Position numbers and translations under genes: made by a program
Part shown: positions 23,015 to 34,125 of the stretch, piece by piece
How the letters are laid out: each line of letters starts with the position of its first letter
Numbering within the stretch: position 1 is the first letter of the stretch
Assembly: GCF_035046485.1 (NCBI RefSeq)
Contig: NC_085138.1
Location: 427,849,265-427,913,264, forward strand
DNA from: Aedes albopictus
Taxonomy: Eukaryota; Arthropoda; Insecta; Diptera; Culicidae
Length of the DNA: 64,000 nucleotides
Reading direction: 5' to 3'
The notes under the pieces: model-generated
The model's database searches: none
Seen by the model: only the letters and a program-made list of their open reading frames with translations
Told to the model about the DNA's origin: nothing

Positions 23015-23671
23015 GATGCTGGGTCATTAGGCCGAAGGCCATTAGGCCAAAGGCCATTAGGCCAAAGGCCATTAGGCCAAAGGCCATTAGGCCGAAGGTC
23101 ATAAGGCCGAATGGTCATTAGGCCGAATGGTCATCAGGACGAATTGAAAGTTAGCCGTTGTTTTTACCTTTTCCAACAATTTTTGCCTAGTTTAACAATG
23201 AAACTAGTGTAGAATTAGCTCTAAGTTAAAATACACAAAAATAAAAACAAAAAAAAAAACAATGAAACTAGAAAGAATAGCATATGTTTTAAAGAAGGAA
23301 AAAAATATGAACTGAATATCAGCAGTTTCAGCGCCAAAAACTATTTTAGCAATGATACTAGAAAGAGCAGCCTATATTTAAAAGAAGGAAAAATTCATGG
23401 GTAAAATATCAGTAGATTCAGCATCAATAAAGTATCTTCGTGCCTGTCACGCGATACACACACGCAAAATGGTCATTTGCAGAGGAAGCACTCAGTTAAT
23501 AACTGTGAAGCTGAGAAGCAGGCTTTATTGTCTCAGTGGGAACGTAACGGCAAGAAGAAGACCCAATGACCATACGACCTGATGACCATTCGGCCTAATG
23601 ACCATTCGGCCTAATGACTTTCGGCCGAATGGCCTTCGACCTAATAACCTTCGGCCGAATGGCCTGACACC
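23015..23671. mobile_element. Foldback-like element with tandem-module ends, 9-bp TSD
   Basis: The left end has five 15-bp CATTAGGCCGAAGGC-type modules and two 16-bp CATTAGGCCGAATGGT-type modules (23025-23140). The right end has the same modules inverted (about 23563-23670). A 9-bp duplication TTTTGAAGC lies immediately outside (23006-23014 and 23672-23680). The interior holds two ~89-bp direct repeats starting ACTAGAAAG at 23268 and 23357. Inverted ends made of tandem short modules plus a 9-bp duplication resemble Drosophila FB-type foldback elements. That relation is inferred from structure only. No coding capacity. Confidence 0.85.
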
Positions 23672-24028
23672 TTTTGAAGCTTATGTGCTTATTGAAAATA
23701 AAAAAAATAAAAAAAAATGAAAAAATGCACATGGCGTTGCGTTACATTACTTTTTGTGACTACATACATTAGTAGTTGATTGAAAGTCTAGCGACCTCCC
23801 TCTTGTCGTTTTGATTGTCAACCTTTTTTCGTCTCGAAATCCGTTTGTTTGTGTCGTTACTGGATTAAAGCAACATGCTACATATGCTTGAAAAGACTGT
23901 GTTGGAAGAATGTACTATAGATATCATTGAATCTTATTCGGATCATTATGATGTAGAATATGGGCAAACCGCGAAGATAGATACGTCGCCCAACCATGGT
24001 TTTGGAGATACAATTAAATTTCAAGTAC

Positions 24029-24825
24029 TCGACCTCCGATAACTCATTTTCAAAATGCTCGCATTTCGTCAATTTTCATCTGATTTTTTTTTAAGTCGCC
24101 CTCGATCGACTATGGGCAGGGGGTGGGGAAGGGGTCTGTTTTGCCAAATGGCTGAAAGTGATTATTTCGTGTGTGTTATTGTGTTTTAGAGGCCCCCGCG
24201 AAACCTGCTCCAGGTGTTACGGAGCGGCCATATCAGTTGATATATACTTCAGTCATTTTTTTCTATCCCATTATTTCGAAATCATGAAGTTTGATACGAC
24301 GCTCGGCATGTTTTGGTTACAAACCAAAAATGTCTTCAATGACACCCCCGTGGAACCTGTGCTATATGTTCCGGGGTAGCCATATTAGTTGAAACATACT
24401 TTAGTCTATCGTTTCTGACTCAGTCATTCGAAATCATGAAGATTGATATGTCGAACGGCATGTTTAAGTTGAAAATCAGAAGTGTCCCCAATGAGGCCCC
24501 GCGGAACCTGTCACGAGGATCCGGATGGGCCAACTTATTCAAATCTGGTTATAGCAGTCGTGTTTTACTGATCGCAACAAAAATTCCGCTGATCGATGGT
24601 TCAAACACAACAACACACGAAATAATCACTTTTAGCCATTTAGACAACCCCCTGACCCCAGCACAATCCGGAATATCTCCGGAATGGTACCGGACATTGC
24701 ATGGACACTTGAGCATAATAAACTAGCACCAATTTATGATCAATTGAGGGCGACTTCAAAAAAATCAGATGAAAATTGACGGAATGCCAGCATTTTGAAA
24801 ATGTGTTGTCGGGGGTCGGGTACGT
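24029..24825. mobile_element. Inverted-repeat element with internal 152-bp units
   Basis: Arms of about 80 bp: left 24029-24107 (TTTTCAAAATGCTCGCATTT, then AATTTTCATCTGATTTTTTT, then AAGTCGCCCTCGAT) and right 24744-24825 inverted. Between them are two and a half tandem units: CCCCCG..AACCTG recurs at 24193 and 24345 (152 bp) and the GGAACCTG word at 24350 and 24501 (151 bp). Unit words include ATTTCGAAATCATGAAG and GGCCATATCAGTTGATAT. The frames at 24158-24379 and 24436-24726 are translations of the units. Unrelated in sequence to the 3.3-kb element. Confidence 0.85.
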
Positions 24826-25081
24826 GAAGGTTTGATAAACCTCGAAACAGGTTCCCCAGGGCCCATCCCGATGGCCACCATAGGCCAGAGCGGGCTTGAA
24901 GGCCTATTTGTGTCCTATAGGACAGCTACCATCTGTCTGAAAAACATTGCCGAAGACACCAACATTCGGTCTAGCAAAGCATTTGATCTACAACTAGATG
25001 TCTTTAGCCGTAACGGGACACCATTTGCAAAACACTGTTTTCACGCGAGCGTAACGCTACGCTCCCAAAACTAAATCAAGA

Positions 25082-25512
25082 ATATTTCAAAAACTATACA
25101 TTTCTCAGTAAAACTCACTTCGGCAATCTTGTTCACATCAATCCAAAGAAGAAATGTCTAGAAGACTCTATTATTCAAAACCTCATAACAGAGCTGATAT
25201 ACACATTTCAGATTGAAAATTTTAAAAAGAAGATTTCTGCGATGGTGTCCCGTTACGAAATGTAACATGTTATATAAAGTAAATTGGAACCAAAACCCCA
25301 TATAACAAGTATTGCATCAGGAAGTACATCCAATAAGCTTGTTATAGAACCTGTTAAACCATATGGTCATGAACATTATATTCGATTGCAGTCGTCATTT
25401 ATTCACGAAAGTTAGTTCCTCGCGGTGTCCCGTTACGCTGGAATGTGTCAGGATCTGGTGGACAAAAATATTAATTGAAATATGGTGGTCATTATTCAAG
25501 CTACATCCATCT
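25082..25512. other. Unassigned AT-rich DNA
   Basis: Apart from two GGTGTCCCGTTACG motifs (25244, 25424), nothing is recognised here. Confidence 0.4.
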
Positions 25513-27900
25513 CCCAAGTAACACAACAAAACAAGTTGCAGCTACAAAAATGTTAAAAAATGTTACATAAATGTTTTTTGAAAACATCCCTAGTTAAAAA
25601 ATAGTTTTTACAAGTTTTTGCAAAACATGTGTATCCAACGTAATGTTTTCAATATGTTTTCTGAAAACAAATACGAAAATTTTGTGTTTCGTCTCCAATC
25701 AATGGCTTTGTCACTCTAGTTTGTTAAACATGTTATAGTTTAGTTTTACCAACTAGACGTATAACATCTTTCATTTTCACAAATGTTTGTTTACGGTCGT
25801 TTGTCAATTTGTCGGTGCGTGTCAGCTTCGTTAGATTTGGAATGCAACGTTAAAAGAAGCGCTTAGAAAAAAAATCAGTTTGCTCCTGTGACAGGAGATT
25901 CCGCTTGGCGCAGACAGATTTTGTAAAGATTCTGTTTTCCTCAATTCGTCCCCAGCTTTGAGCCGTTATTGATCGCACACACTTCCCGAACCATTACTCG
26001 CCAGAACAACATTAACGAACCTCAGTCTCCCGCACTCGCTTCGGAAGGCATTACACGTTAATCTTTTGCTTCTGCTATGCTGCTACCACCGTGGCCGGGA
26101 ATCGTCATCTGCTCTGCTTCGGCGGCGAAACATCCATTTGTTTTTCTTAGTTCTCATTTCGAGATCTACCTTCGTGGCAGACAACCTTCCGCGCTACATC
26201 TCCATTCTTCCCACTACGGCAGCACAGCGAACAACGTTTGCAACATTTACGATAAATTTTGTTTCACTACTTATAGGATTATGAATAATTCTTTCAATTG
26301 AAATTTTGCTTTTTTTCCCGTATGTTTATTTGACGTAAGTGTTGTTGTTTGACTTCACTGTCAAATGGAATGGAATGAGAATTTTTTTATAGGTTGTTTC
26401 GCAATACTTTTGGATGACATATTTCAAAACATAATGATGCTAGAAGTAAGTCACTGTAACTTCTCTGTAACCAAAACATGCACTGCCAAGACATTGAGTT
26501 CACGTAGCGCGGTGTCACGAACACTAATGCAAATCTACTTCTGAAATACTCCCGGTTTGATTTTGCCGGGAACAGCTGATTTTTGTTTACTATTTTTCAC
26601 CAGTAACTTAAATAGTGTTCGTGTGATGCAACGTGTACGTACACGCAAGCAGAAACCACTAACTGCTTGGGCGAGATGTATCCAGTTACAGTGCATGTCA
26701 AAAATGTTCACAATAAAAAAAAAATAGAAATGATTTCATTTTTGTGATTTCATGTACAAATTATGTCACGCACAAATTATGTCACGCAAAAATCGACCTT
26801 TTATGTATTCTTATGAAATATGCAACAATAGGTGCGGTTTTATCTGTGCAGAAATTGGCGATTAACCCTATATACGTTAAACGGGTATTTCTAGATTGAG
26901 TTTAAATAAGGGCGAAAGTAATATGAGAGAGTTCTCTACATCGACTCTCTCTTCTGCAAATTAAAGTGTCAAGATGCAAATTCAATCGAACTTTTTACAC
27001 TTAGAGGCTAGATTGCATCGCAACCTAGCGATTACCATACTTGCATCTTGTCACTTTAATTTGAAGAAGAGAGAGTCGATGAAGAGAACTCTCTCATGTT
27101 ACTTTCGCCCTTATTTAAACTCAATCTTTTGTGTTCACCCTACCGATGAGTATATATAAAAAAAAAAAAAAACTATGATGAAAATATAGGAAAATACTTT
27201 GAAAATTTCACTGTCAGAATATTTTTGGTCGGCACTGCCTTGGCGGGCCTGCCTTTTGATGGTGCCACCATATTGGTTGTTTCTGAAAAATAAGAAGCTT
27301 ATCGAATAAGTCAAATGACGGTCGTAGAAAATGCACAACATTATTTGAAAAAATCGATCAACCGAATAGCGCATTAATTTAGTGGAGGTAAAATGCCATA
27401 ATCCACGGTAAAACTAAAAGCGCACACCTTTTTCGGCTCTGTGATCACTGCTTTTGCCTGACTATTTTGAGTTTACGTTTCTCCGTTACATTAATGAGTT
27501 CGCAAGATTTAGTTTCATCTTTCATCTTTTCAGATAAACTGCTGTCAAAATAAAAAAAAACATTCTCAATTACGCTTTCATGTATTTGTGTTTACACCAC
27601 GATTTGTTTTGACAGCTGATGTTAGAATTTTGTTATTGAAAAGTAATAAACACCAAGACAATACTTCCGATTTTTAAGCTATGATATGGTTTTCATAACA
27701 TCTCGCTAACAAGTTTGTTTGTTTTCATTAAGTTACATCAAAACTTTTCTATAACCAAAATTTGTTGCAGAAGGCATTTTTCGTGCGCTTTTTCGGTCAT
27801 ATAAAAGTCATGGAACATGTTGTCGCATCTTTATTCCATGACTGTGAAATGTTTTGGAGAAGTGCGTAAAACATTTCTATAACAAAGTGTGTTGCTTGGG
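25513..27900. mobile_element. Possible 2.4-kb TIR element
   Basis: The left end is CCCAAGTAACACA and the right end, read inverted, is CCCAAGCAACACA: 12 of 13 matching, with looser similarity beyond. The interior is AT-rich and non-coding. It contains a foldback at 26893-27127 and several AAATGTTTT/GTTGCAG words near both ends. No target duplication is evident, so the pairing of these two ends is an inference. Confidence 0.5.
26893..27127. repeat. Foldback with 87-bp arms
   Basis: Left arm 26893-26979 (AGATTGAGTTTAAATAAGGG, GAGAGAGTTCTC, GACTCTCTCTTC) and right arm 27041-27127 inverted, separated by about 60 bp. The arms are about 90 percent complementary. The small frame at 26974-27159 is a shadow. 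Confidence 0.9.
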
Positions 27901-28360
27901 CTCAATTGTCTTTTTGCTCAATGGTCCTTAAAACACATGATTTGATTTGAATTGCGAAGAATTTGACCGACTTTTTGAATGAATCATAGTTTATGATCAT
28001 CCTATATACCATAGTGTCACGTATAAGGTGAACCGGGGATTGAATTCAGGTTTTTTTTTCCGAAATAGACGTGGACTAGACGGAAACAAAATTTAAGGGT
28101 CAATTATTAATTCTTATATTTTAAGGAAATTTTAGTAATTTTACAATATTATTATGGAAGCTTTATGGAAGCCAACTTATAGATTAGTTGATACCAAATT
28201 GACCATGAGGCAAAGCGAAGTGCAAGAATGAATCATCATTGGTCGGTGCTTAGCTAGACGGGAATTGGATAAAAACCTAACCAAAATTCGATTTATTTGG
28301 TACTCAGCCGTTCTGAACGTTATTCGTTTATTTTATTCAACTTTTCCATCTACATCAGCA
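27901..28360. other. Unassigned AT-rich DNA
   Basis: No gene or repeat ends seen. A T run occurs at 28051-28059. Confidence 0.4.
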
Positions 28361-30480
28361 ACTGTGACTTTGTTTAGAGTTGGAAGCCGCGGTCGGTGAG
28401 GTAGCAGCCTCAGCGTGTTGTTAAGAATGTAGGACACCCGGCGTGGAAATGAAATCGTTTATCTTCGTTCCGATATAAGGCCGTCGTCGTCATCGTCGGT
28501 CGGTTGGTTGGTCGGACGGTCGGTCGGTTAGTGATGCAAGGTGAGTAGCAAGCAACACAGAAAATCCTTTACAAACAAACGACCGGAATTGCTGAGCTGA
28601 GAAAGAAGAACCTTAATCAAATAAAATCCCATGCCGGCCGTGCCGATGAGGACTGGTAGCACTACCAGTGTGACCGAGCAGAGAGAGTAGCCTAGCCATA
28701 TCTAGGAGGGCATTCATTCTACCTACATTCGCTTCAACGCCGCCGCCCGGTTCAGCAGCAGTAGCTTATCCCCGTCGTCTATCGCATTTGTTCTCCACTC
28801 GGAGCGTCGGAACTGACGCGGAACACTCCCGGATTAGGGTTGCGTGACCGAAATAATAGGGAGACAGTTTTTGTCCGTTTGTGTTTCGCCGAACGACCGA
28901 CTGAGTGGAAACTATTCCATTAGCTGGATCACTTTTGTGGGGAAGTTTATGAGTCGACGAAAGCTGCGGGTGAAAAACTAACCACTGAACTGGAAGTCAT
29001 CCTTTTACGATGCGATGCGATGGGGGCAACGGAGGGTGGTGAAAATCACAACTCAAGCGAAAAAAATGCAAACAATGGACTTGTCATGTTTTTTTCTTGT
29101 TGGAACAGGCTGGGTTTCCGAGGATGAGAAGAGGGTTTTTTTTTGCAGAGTTCAATTAGCACAGGTTGCTCAACACGGTACAGTGCTTTTCGTCATGCCA
29201 GATGATTATTTCCGGAAGCAGTCTAGTTGTGCTCGTTTCCGTCGACATTTGAAGTGTGATTAACAGAGATGGTTCTCATCGCAGGATTTGTTTTTGAAAA
29301 CTCAACGAAGTTAAAAAGCAGCTTTGTCTGACAAATTGTTGTATTTTGTAAGTTCATTTGGAGCAATTAGTTTGCGATCTACGCTCGGCATTGGAAAAGT
29401 CAGGAAAATTGCAAGTATAAAAGGAGACACATTGATCATGTCGAATAATGGAATGTGGTATGGGATATTTCTTCCAACCCAACACAAAGCGACAAGATAT
29501 ACTGTGTAACTTTTTACAAGAGCGCTAAAAAGTTGAAATCTCAACCGATGGTGTAGTCTTCAGTACGACACATAACCCCAGTTTTTAAAATATACCCAGT
29601 CACATTGTCCACAGCACAAATCCCTGCCACACCGAACCGTGAGGATTTACTGTGAAGCAATCAAATTCTCATTAACAAAATAAGCTTTGAATCACTGCCC
29701 ACCAGCCCAACCCCTGATGGCCTTAACCAACCCAACTGTTCCTCTATATAGAAGCCGTTCGCTGTCGTTGCTCGACCGCATCAAAACATTCTCTTTATTC
29801 TAATTGCTGCAACCCGTTTCACCGAGCACCACCAACCTACCATCCCACCCTGGTTGTGCCTACCACCCCGTTGGAGATTTCGTTTTTCCATTTCCGAGCT
29901 CATTCCGCCGCCAACTTTAAGTAGGAAATAATCTCCCATCTATCCCGAAAAAGGCAGCAGCACTTTTCGGAAGCGCTCCAACGAAGGTAGTTTAGCAAGC
30001 AGCCTTTTTGCAAACCGGCAAGTTGTATGTTGTCTGTGGCTCAGACGGAGTTGGCCACAGTTTCCATCTCGCCTCGTTCCACCGAACCGACCGTCGACGA
30101 ACCGAACGGTCTGATTTGGGATCGGTGTTTTCTTTTCGGTCGGAGAAGTTCCTTTGGCATGAAATGTACACGTTTAAAATAAAGTATGTATCGTTTGCCG
30201 GAAATGGGACAGTCAAATGGGGCTCCAAACAATCTCGGAAGCCACAAATAAAACTATCTCTCGTTGGTTTTCATCCCCACTGACGACGTTCGAGGACGGT
30301 TAATCCTGCTGGGCGGTTGAGGTGGGTGATTCGGAGTCGTTCCAGGATAACACAAGTAATTTTTAGCATGATCTGCTAATTTGTATACTTGATACAACCG
30401 TAGCGATAAGTCTACGCCGAATAAAGCATTTGCCTCCACTTGGTCACGGTCCTGCGGCCAATCGCTTACACTCGTCCTTA
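28361..30480. other. GC-richer single-copy-looking DNA with exon-like end
   Basis: No element ends or arrays. Bases 28480-28530 are rich in GTCGTCGTC and GGTCGGTCGGTT. A textbook splice donor AAG/GTGAGT sits at 28540/28541. A TATATA word at 29745-29750 is followed by GC-richer sequence. Overlapping frames on both strands at 29992-30283 have no family resemblance. Conserved-looking composition suggests host regulatory or untranslated sequence, but this is inference. Confidence 0.4.
28541..28546 (+). promoter_or_regulatory. Candidate 5' splice site
   Basis: CAAG/GTGAGT matches the metazoan donor consensus at all core positions and closes a GC-rich stretch resembling insect 5' UTR sequence. It could be the end of a non-coding first exon. 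No acceptor or coding exon is visible. Confidence 0.3.
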
Positions 30481-30689
30481 ACGTTCAGAGTTCCTAGGCC
30501 CTCCTCAACAGCAAAAAAAATCTAACCTGTGCATGACCTCCTATGGAAGAAGTACAGCCCCTATCTGGTTCTCTGCAGGATATGGGTTTTGTACCACAGT
30601 CTGTCATGTGGTATTCATTCCACTAGCCTAGGAAACGGCTATATATGAAAATTGAAAAAAAGAAAAAAAATCTAATTCCTACATATATT
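30481..30689. other. Unassigned segment
   Basis: Mixed composition, no homology recognised. A tract of A-rich sequence at 30650-30672 precedes the RT fragment. Confidence 0.35.
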
Positions 30690-31255
30690 TGGGTCCTATT
30701 TGGGTCTCACATCAGCTGTGCTCTACCTCAGTTCCTTGCTAACGGCTGACAATAACGTGAGCCGTGAAATACGAAGGCGCATCATCAGTGGAAGTCGTGC
30801 CTACTATGGGCTCCAGAAGAAACTGCGGTCAAAAAAGATTCACCCCCGCACCAAATGTACCATGTACAACACGCTAATAAGACCGGTGGTTCTCTACGGA
30901 CACGGACAGGAATTTTCGAGCGACACATGCTAATGACGATCTTCGGCGGCGTGCAGAATAACGGTGTGTGGCGGAGAAGGATGAACCACAAGCTCGCTGC
31001 ACTTTACGGCGAACCCAGCATCCAGAAAGTGGCCAAAGCTGGACGGATACGGTGGGCAGGGCATGTTGCAAGAATGCCGGACAACCCTGCAAAGCTGGTG
31101 TTTACTAACCATCCGGTTGGTACAAGAAGGCGTGGAGCGCAAAGAGCACGATGGGCAGACCAGGTGGAGCGTGATCTGGCGAGCGTTGGGCGTGACCGAC
31201 GTTAGAGAGCTGAAGTTGCATCGAGTATTATGGCGACAAATTGTTGATTCAGTAT
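30690..31255 (+). pseudogene. Non-LTR RT C-terminal domain fragment
   Basis: Plus-strand frames read TADNNVSREIRRRIISGSRA, YGLQKKLRSKKIHPRTK, TLIRPVVLYGHG, then in another frame IFERHMLMTIFGGVQNNGVW and RIRWAGHVARMPDNPAKLVF, then a tail with ARWADQVERDLASVG. This is the complete C-terminal segment downstream of the RT palm, with one clear frameshift between YGHG and IFERH (a short deletion near 30905, so the usual W..R.AD..AL is missing). The palm is missing. The right end is cut by the TIR element beginning at 31256. Confidence 0.88.
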
Positions 31256-32181
31256 TAGGGTAGGTAATCAAAAGTTGAACCAAATTGCGGCTTTCCGAAG
31301 TAGCGCAAATTTTGAGTGATTTTTTCTCCCACATGGACATAATTTACTACGGCAAAATCTTATGTACATGAAAGCCACGGGTATAAGCTTTCTGTTAAGT
31401 GGTGAAAAGTTTGTATTTGCACCGAATTTCGTTGAAAAATTTGATTATTCGTCAACAATGATTTTAATCTTAATTTGAACCAATGTTAATCTTAATTTGA
31501 ACTACTGGCGGCAGCAGCTCGAGTATTTCCCACAACAGCCAATTTCGTGCTAAACAATAGAAAAACACATGGATCTGCTAATTCTCATAACTATTATTCA
31601 TTAGGCAGTGGAATTTAAACTAAGAATGTTTTAAACTCTTCAGGAACTTGGAAACTAAATTTGGAATTTTTCATCCCCAAGAGTAAACAAACAACTACTA
31701 GCGCAGTCTGCAGGCCAACACTGGAAGCTCGCCTGCGTTTACTAGTTCAAATTTAGATTACAAATGGTTCAACTTAAGATAACATTCTCTAAGTAAGAAT
31801 TACTTAAATTTTGATAATTTTATGACAAATAGTGCGAAATATTATTCAGTTGGTCGATTCTACGATAAATAAGCTTTCATTTGACGTGTTCAAATATTGC
31901 GTGTGATACAATGCATGAGCTGTACGAGTGCACCGAAAATGTGCTTTCTCTGAGGAGAAATGGGTGAAATCGCCGTGATTTTTCAATTGCCTGTTTTGCA
32001 TGACAAAAACGCTTTTTTCAATGCTTTTAAAGTCCATGTTATCAGGTTATATTACGGAAAGCTGTTTAACATCTTTTTCGGGACAATATTTGCCTAAAAA
32101 GTACGTCGTTCTAATGAATTTCGAAATGGTTCAAATTAAGATTACAATTTGACTAGTTCAAAGTTTGATTTCTTACCCTAT
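31256..32181. mobile_element. 926-bp TIR element
   Basis: The left end is TAGGGTAGGTAATCAAAAGT and the right end, inverted, is TAGGGTAAGAAATCAAACTT, both followed by TGAAC. The interior repeats TTAATCTTAATTTGAAC-type words at several places and is non-coding. It follows directly on the RT fragment. Target duplication unclear, perhaps 2 bp. Confidence 0.75.
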
Positions 32182-32275
32182 CATAAATTTGATGTAAACT
32201 AAATAAATGAAAATGAATCAGCCGTGCAAAATTTGAGCTCGATCGGAGCATTTACATTCTAAATTTTTATACTAT

Positions 32276-32863
32276 ACTAGCTGACCCCGGCAAACTTTGT
32301 CTTGCCTACTACGATTTTTGACGTTTATATTCCCTAACCAAGTCCAAGTCCCCGTTCAGAAAAATCAATAGGACAGATCGGTGAAGTACTAGATTTGTAG
32401 TAATGAGCTGAATTTTAGCATGGTGAGAAGGTCAATTCTCCGTTTCTGCAACGAAATGGTGCAAAAAGCGTGGGTATTATGATTCCTTGCCTAATTTGAT
32501 GCTGCTTGAGCAAAACTTTGGGCAACAGTGTTGTTGTTTTCTCCATTTCTTGTAACATAAACATCATAGTTATCCAAAGTTTTGCTCAAACAGCATCAAA
32601 TTAGACAAGGAATCATAATACCCACGCTTTTTGCACCATTTTATTGCAGAAACGGAGAATTGGCCTTCTCACCATACTAAAATTCAGCTCATTACTACAA
32701 ATCTAGTACTACACCGAACGTTCCCCATTTTCAAAACTCTCAATATGTCCATGTTTTTTGCCTCATAAACCTTCCTTGGGTGAAAACTAACAGAACAAAA
32801 CTAAAACGACCCAAATCGAAAACTCCGTTCGCAAGTTATGCGCGGTCCCACGTATGCCACTAC

Positions 32864-32865
<2 letters not shown>
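32276..32865. repeat. Interspersed repeat with a foldback inside
   Basis: It starts ACTAGCTGACCCCGGCAAAC, close to ACTAGCTGTCCCGGCAAACG at 49753, so the start is a repeated sequence. It ends near GCGCGGTCCCACGTATGCC just before a TA microsatellite, which could be its tail. The insertion of the foldback at 32385-32711 interrupts it. Family not identified. Confidence 0.5.
32385..32711. repeat. Foldback with ~137-bp arms
   Basis: Left arm 32385-32521 starts AGTACTAGATTTGTAGTAAT. Right arm 32574-32711 ends with the inverse. Shared inner words include AAAAAGCGTGGGTATTATGA and TAATTTGATGCTG. The loop is about 52 bp. The arms are about 95 percent complementary, suggesting a young element. Confidence 0.92.

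Positions 32866-32866
<1 letters not shown>

Positions 32867-32903
<37 letters not shown>
32867..32903. repeat. (TA)n microsatellite
   Basis: About 18 uninterrupted TA units. Confidence 0.97.
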
Positions 32904-32905
<2 letters not shown>

Positions 32906-32994
32906 CAATGAGAAAAATAACTTTTTCAAAGAAAAATCGCCAGAGATCACAGCTATTGAAACGCAATGGCTTTCAATTATTCTTTATTAGTTAG

Positions 32995-33545
32995 AGGTTG
33001 AAACAGTAATGAAAGGATCCAATAGGAAGTCCTTCTGCAAGTATATCAGCGATTTGTTCCTTCGTCGAAATATAAACCGGTTTGATGATCTTGATTTGGA
33101 TGCAAACACGAAGAAAATGAAATCGTATATCAACATGCTTCATACATTTATGCTCCCGAGGTTTCACTGAGATTTTTGTACAAGATTGATTATCCTCGTA
33201 GATCTTCACATGTTCAGCCATCGGTGTTCTAAATTCTTTCAGAAACTCCACAAATAGCCCCAATAAGAGAAACATACTTAGCTACGGTGGACGATAATGC
33301 TTATGTGTTTTGCTTCCTAGATGTCCAATAAACAGTTGCACCAATAATCTGGTAAACAAATTTGGATATTGGACACCTCTCTTCACAATCATTACCCCAG
33401 TCGGCATCGGCGTAACCAATTAGAATCCTCGATCCCTTCAAATAGTGAAGAAGTCTTTTAGGATGTTTCCAGAGTCCATCTGTTGGTGCCGAGTGAAATC
33501 GACTGAACAAGTTAACATCCGCACTAATCCAAAATTCACAAATTT
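32995..33545 (-). pseudogene. Ty1/copia Pol fragment (RT end and RNase H)
   Basis: Minus-strand frames read ADVNLFSRFHSAPTDGLWKH, RLLHYLKGSR, GYADADWGNDCEE, ATVYWTSRKQNT, then in a second frame ALSSTVAKYVSLIGAICG, then in a third IYEDNQSCTKISVKPREHKC, MKHVDIRFHF and EQIADILAEGLP. This is the standard order of the copia RT C-terminus and RNase H. Two frameshifts lie near 33290 and 33230. The usual SSTEAEY box reads SSTVAKY, losing the catalytic Glu, while the YADADW and EDNQS Asp residues remain. No LTR, gag or integrase is visible nearby. Confidence 0.93.
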
Positions 33546-33579
33546 TCACTAGTATCCAACTCAAACAAAGGTACTGCCA

Positions 33580-33800
33580 AGAGCAAAAAATCCAGGATTT
33601 ATTTAAGAATTCCTCCATGATCCCTTTCAAAAATTCCAAGTATTTCTCCAGGAATTATTCAAGGGACTTCTCCAGAATTTTCTCCTTTGTGAACTCCTCC
33701 GTGGACGTCATGTGGAGTTCCGACCTATAGTGATTGTTTCAGGGTTTATTACAAGAAATTCTTCAGGAATTTCTCCTACGATCCCTTCTCGGACTTTTTT
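33580..33800 (+). repeat. Degenerate GGAATTCC-type array fragment
   Basis: Imperfect AAGAATTCCTCC, AGGAATTATTC, CAGGAATTTCTCC words. Short outlier of the array family at 35640-37850. Confidence 0.75.
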
Positions 33801-33907
33801 TTAACAATTTTCACAAACACCAGTAGAGATATCGCATTTTTGAGGGCGATTTTGACCCAATTGGATTCTAGAATTACCGATTTAGTCTAGAAAAGTTGTT
33901 TAAAAAA

Positions 33908-34125
33908 TAAGGCTGACACAAATTTCGATTTTCTCTTATGTCACCCCTCCCCCTCGGAAATTTTTCGTCACAATTCGACATTTTGAGGGGGAAGGGGGCA
34001 AACAAATTATTTTGAAATTTAAAAATTTGAAAGTAAAATTAGAGTCGTCGAGAAAATTTCTTAACAATTCCGTTGTGTTTGACTTTTTGCCTAATTGTTT
34101 GGGTAATTTTTCGTCAAATATCTTT
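33908..34125 (-). repeat. ~220-bp dispersed repeat
   Basis: The stretch beginning AAGGCTGACACAAATTTCGA and ending TTTTTCGTCAAATATC matches, in reverse complement, 58140-58350. The shared order of words is TTTTGAGG, AAATTTAAAAATTT, AAAATTAGAGTC and GTTTGGGTA. Non-coding. Confidence 0.75.

Larger units (their letters stand above)
22415..25437. repeat. Cluster of five GGTGTCCCGTTACG 14-mers
   Basis: The exact 14-mer occurs at 22415, 22582, 25244 and 25424 on the plus strand and at 25009-25022 on the minus strand, usually preceded by AT. It brackets the foldback-like element (23015-23671) and the inverted-repeat element (24029-24825). It may mark the ends of one larger interrupted element. The interior between the motifs is AT-rich and has no coding homology. 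Confidence 0.75.

Noticed and set aside
23025..23670. CRISPR-like array (regular short repeats)
   Set aside because: Modules are contiguous with no spacers and are inverted at the far end; these are transposon ends in a eukaryotic genome.
24158..25074. Three plus-strand frames of 73-96 residues
   Set aside because: They fall on the 152-bp units and arms of the inverted-repeat element; no protein family.
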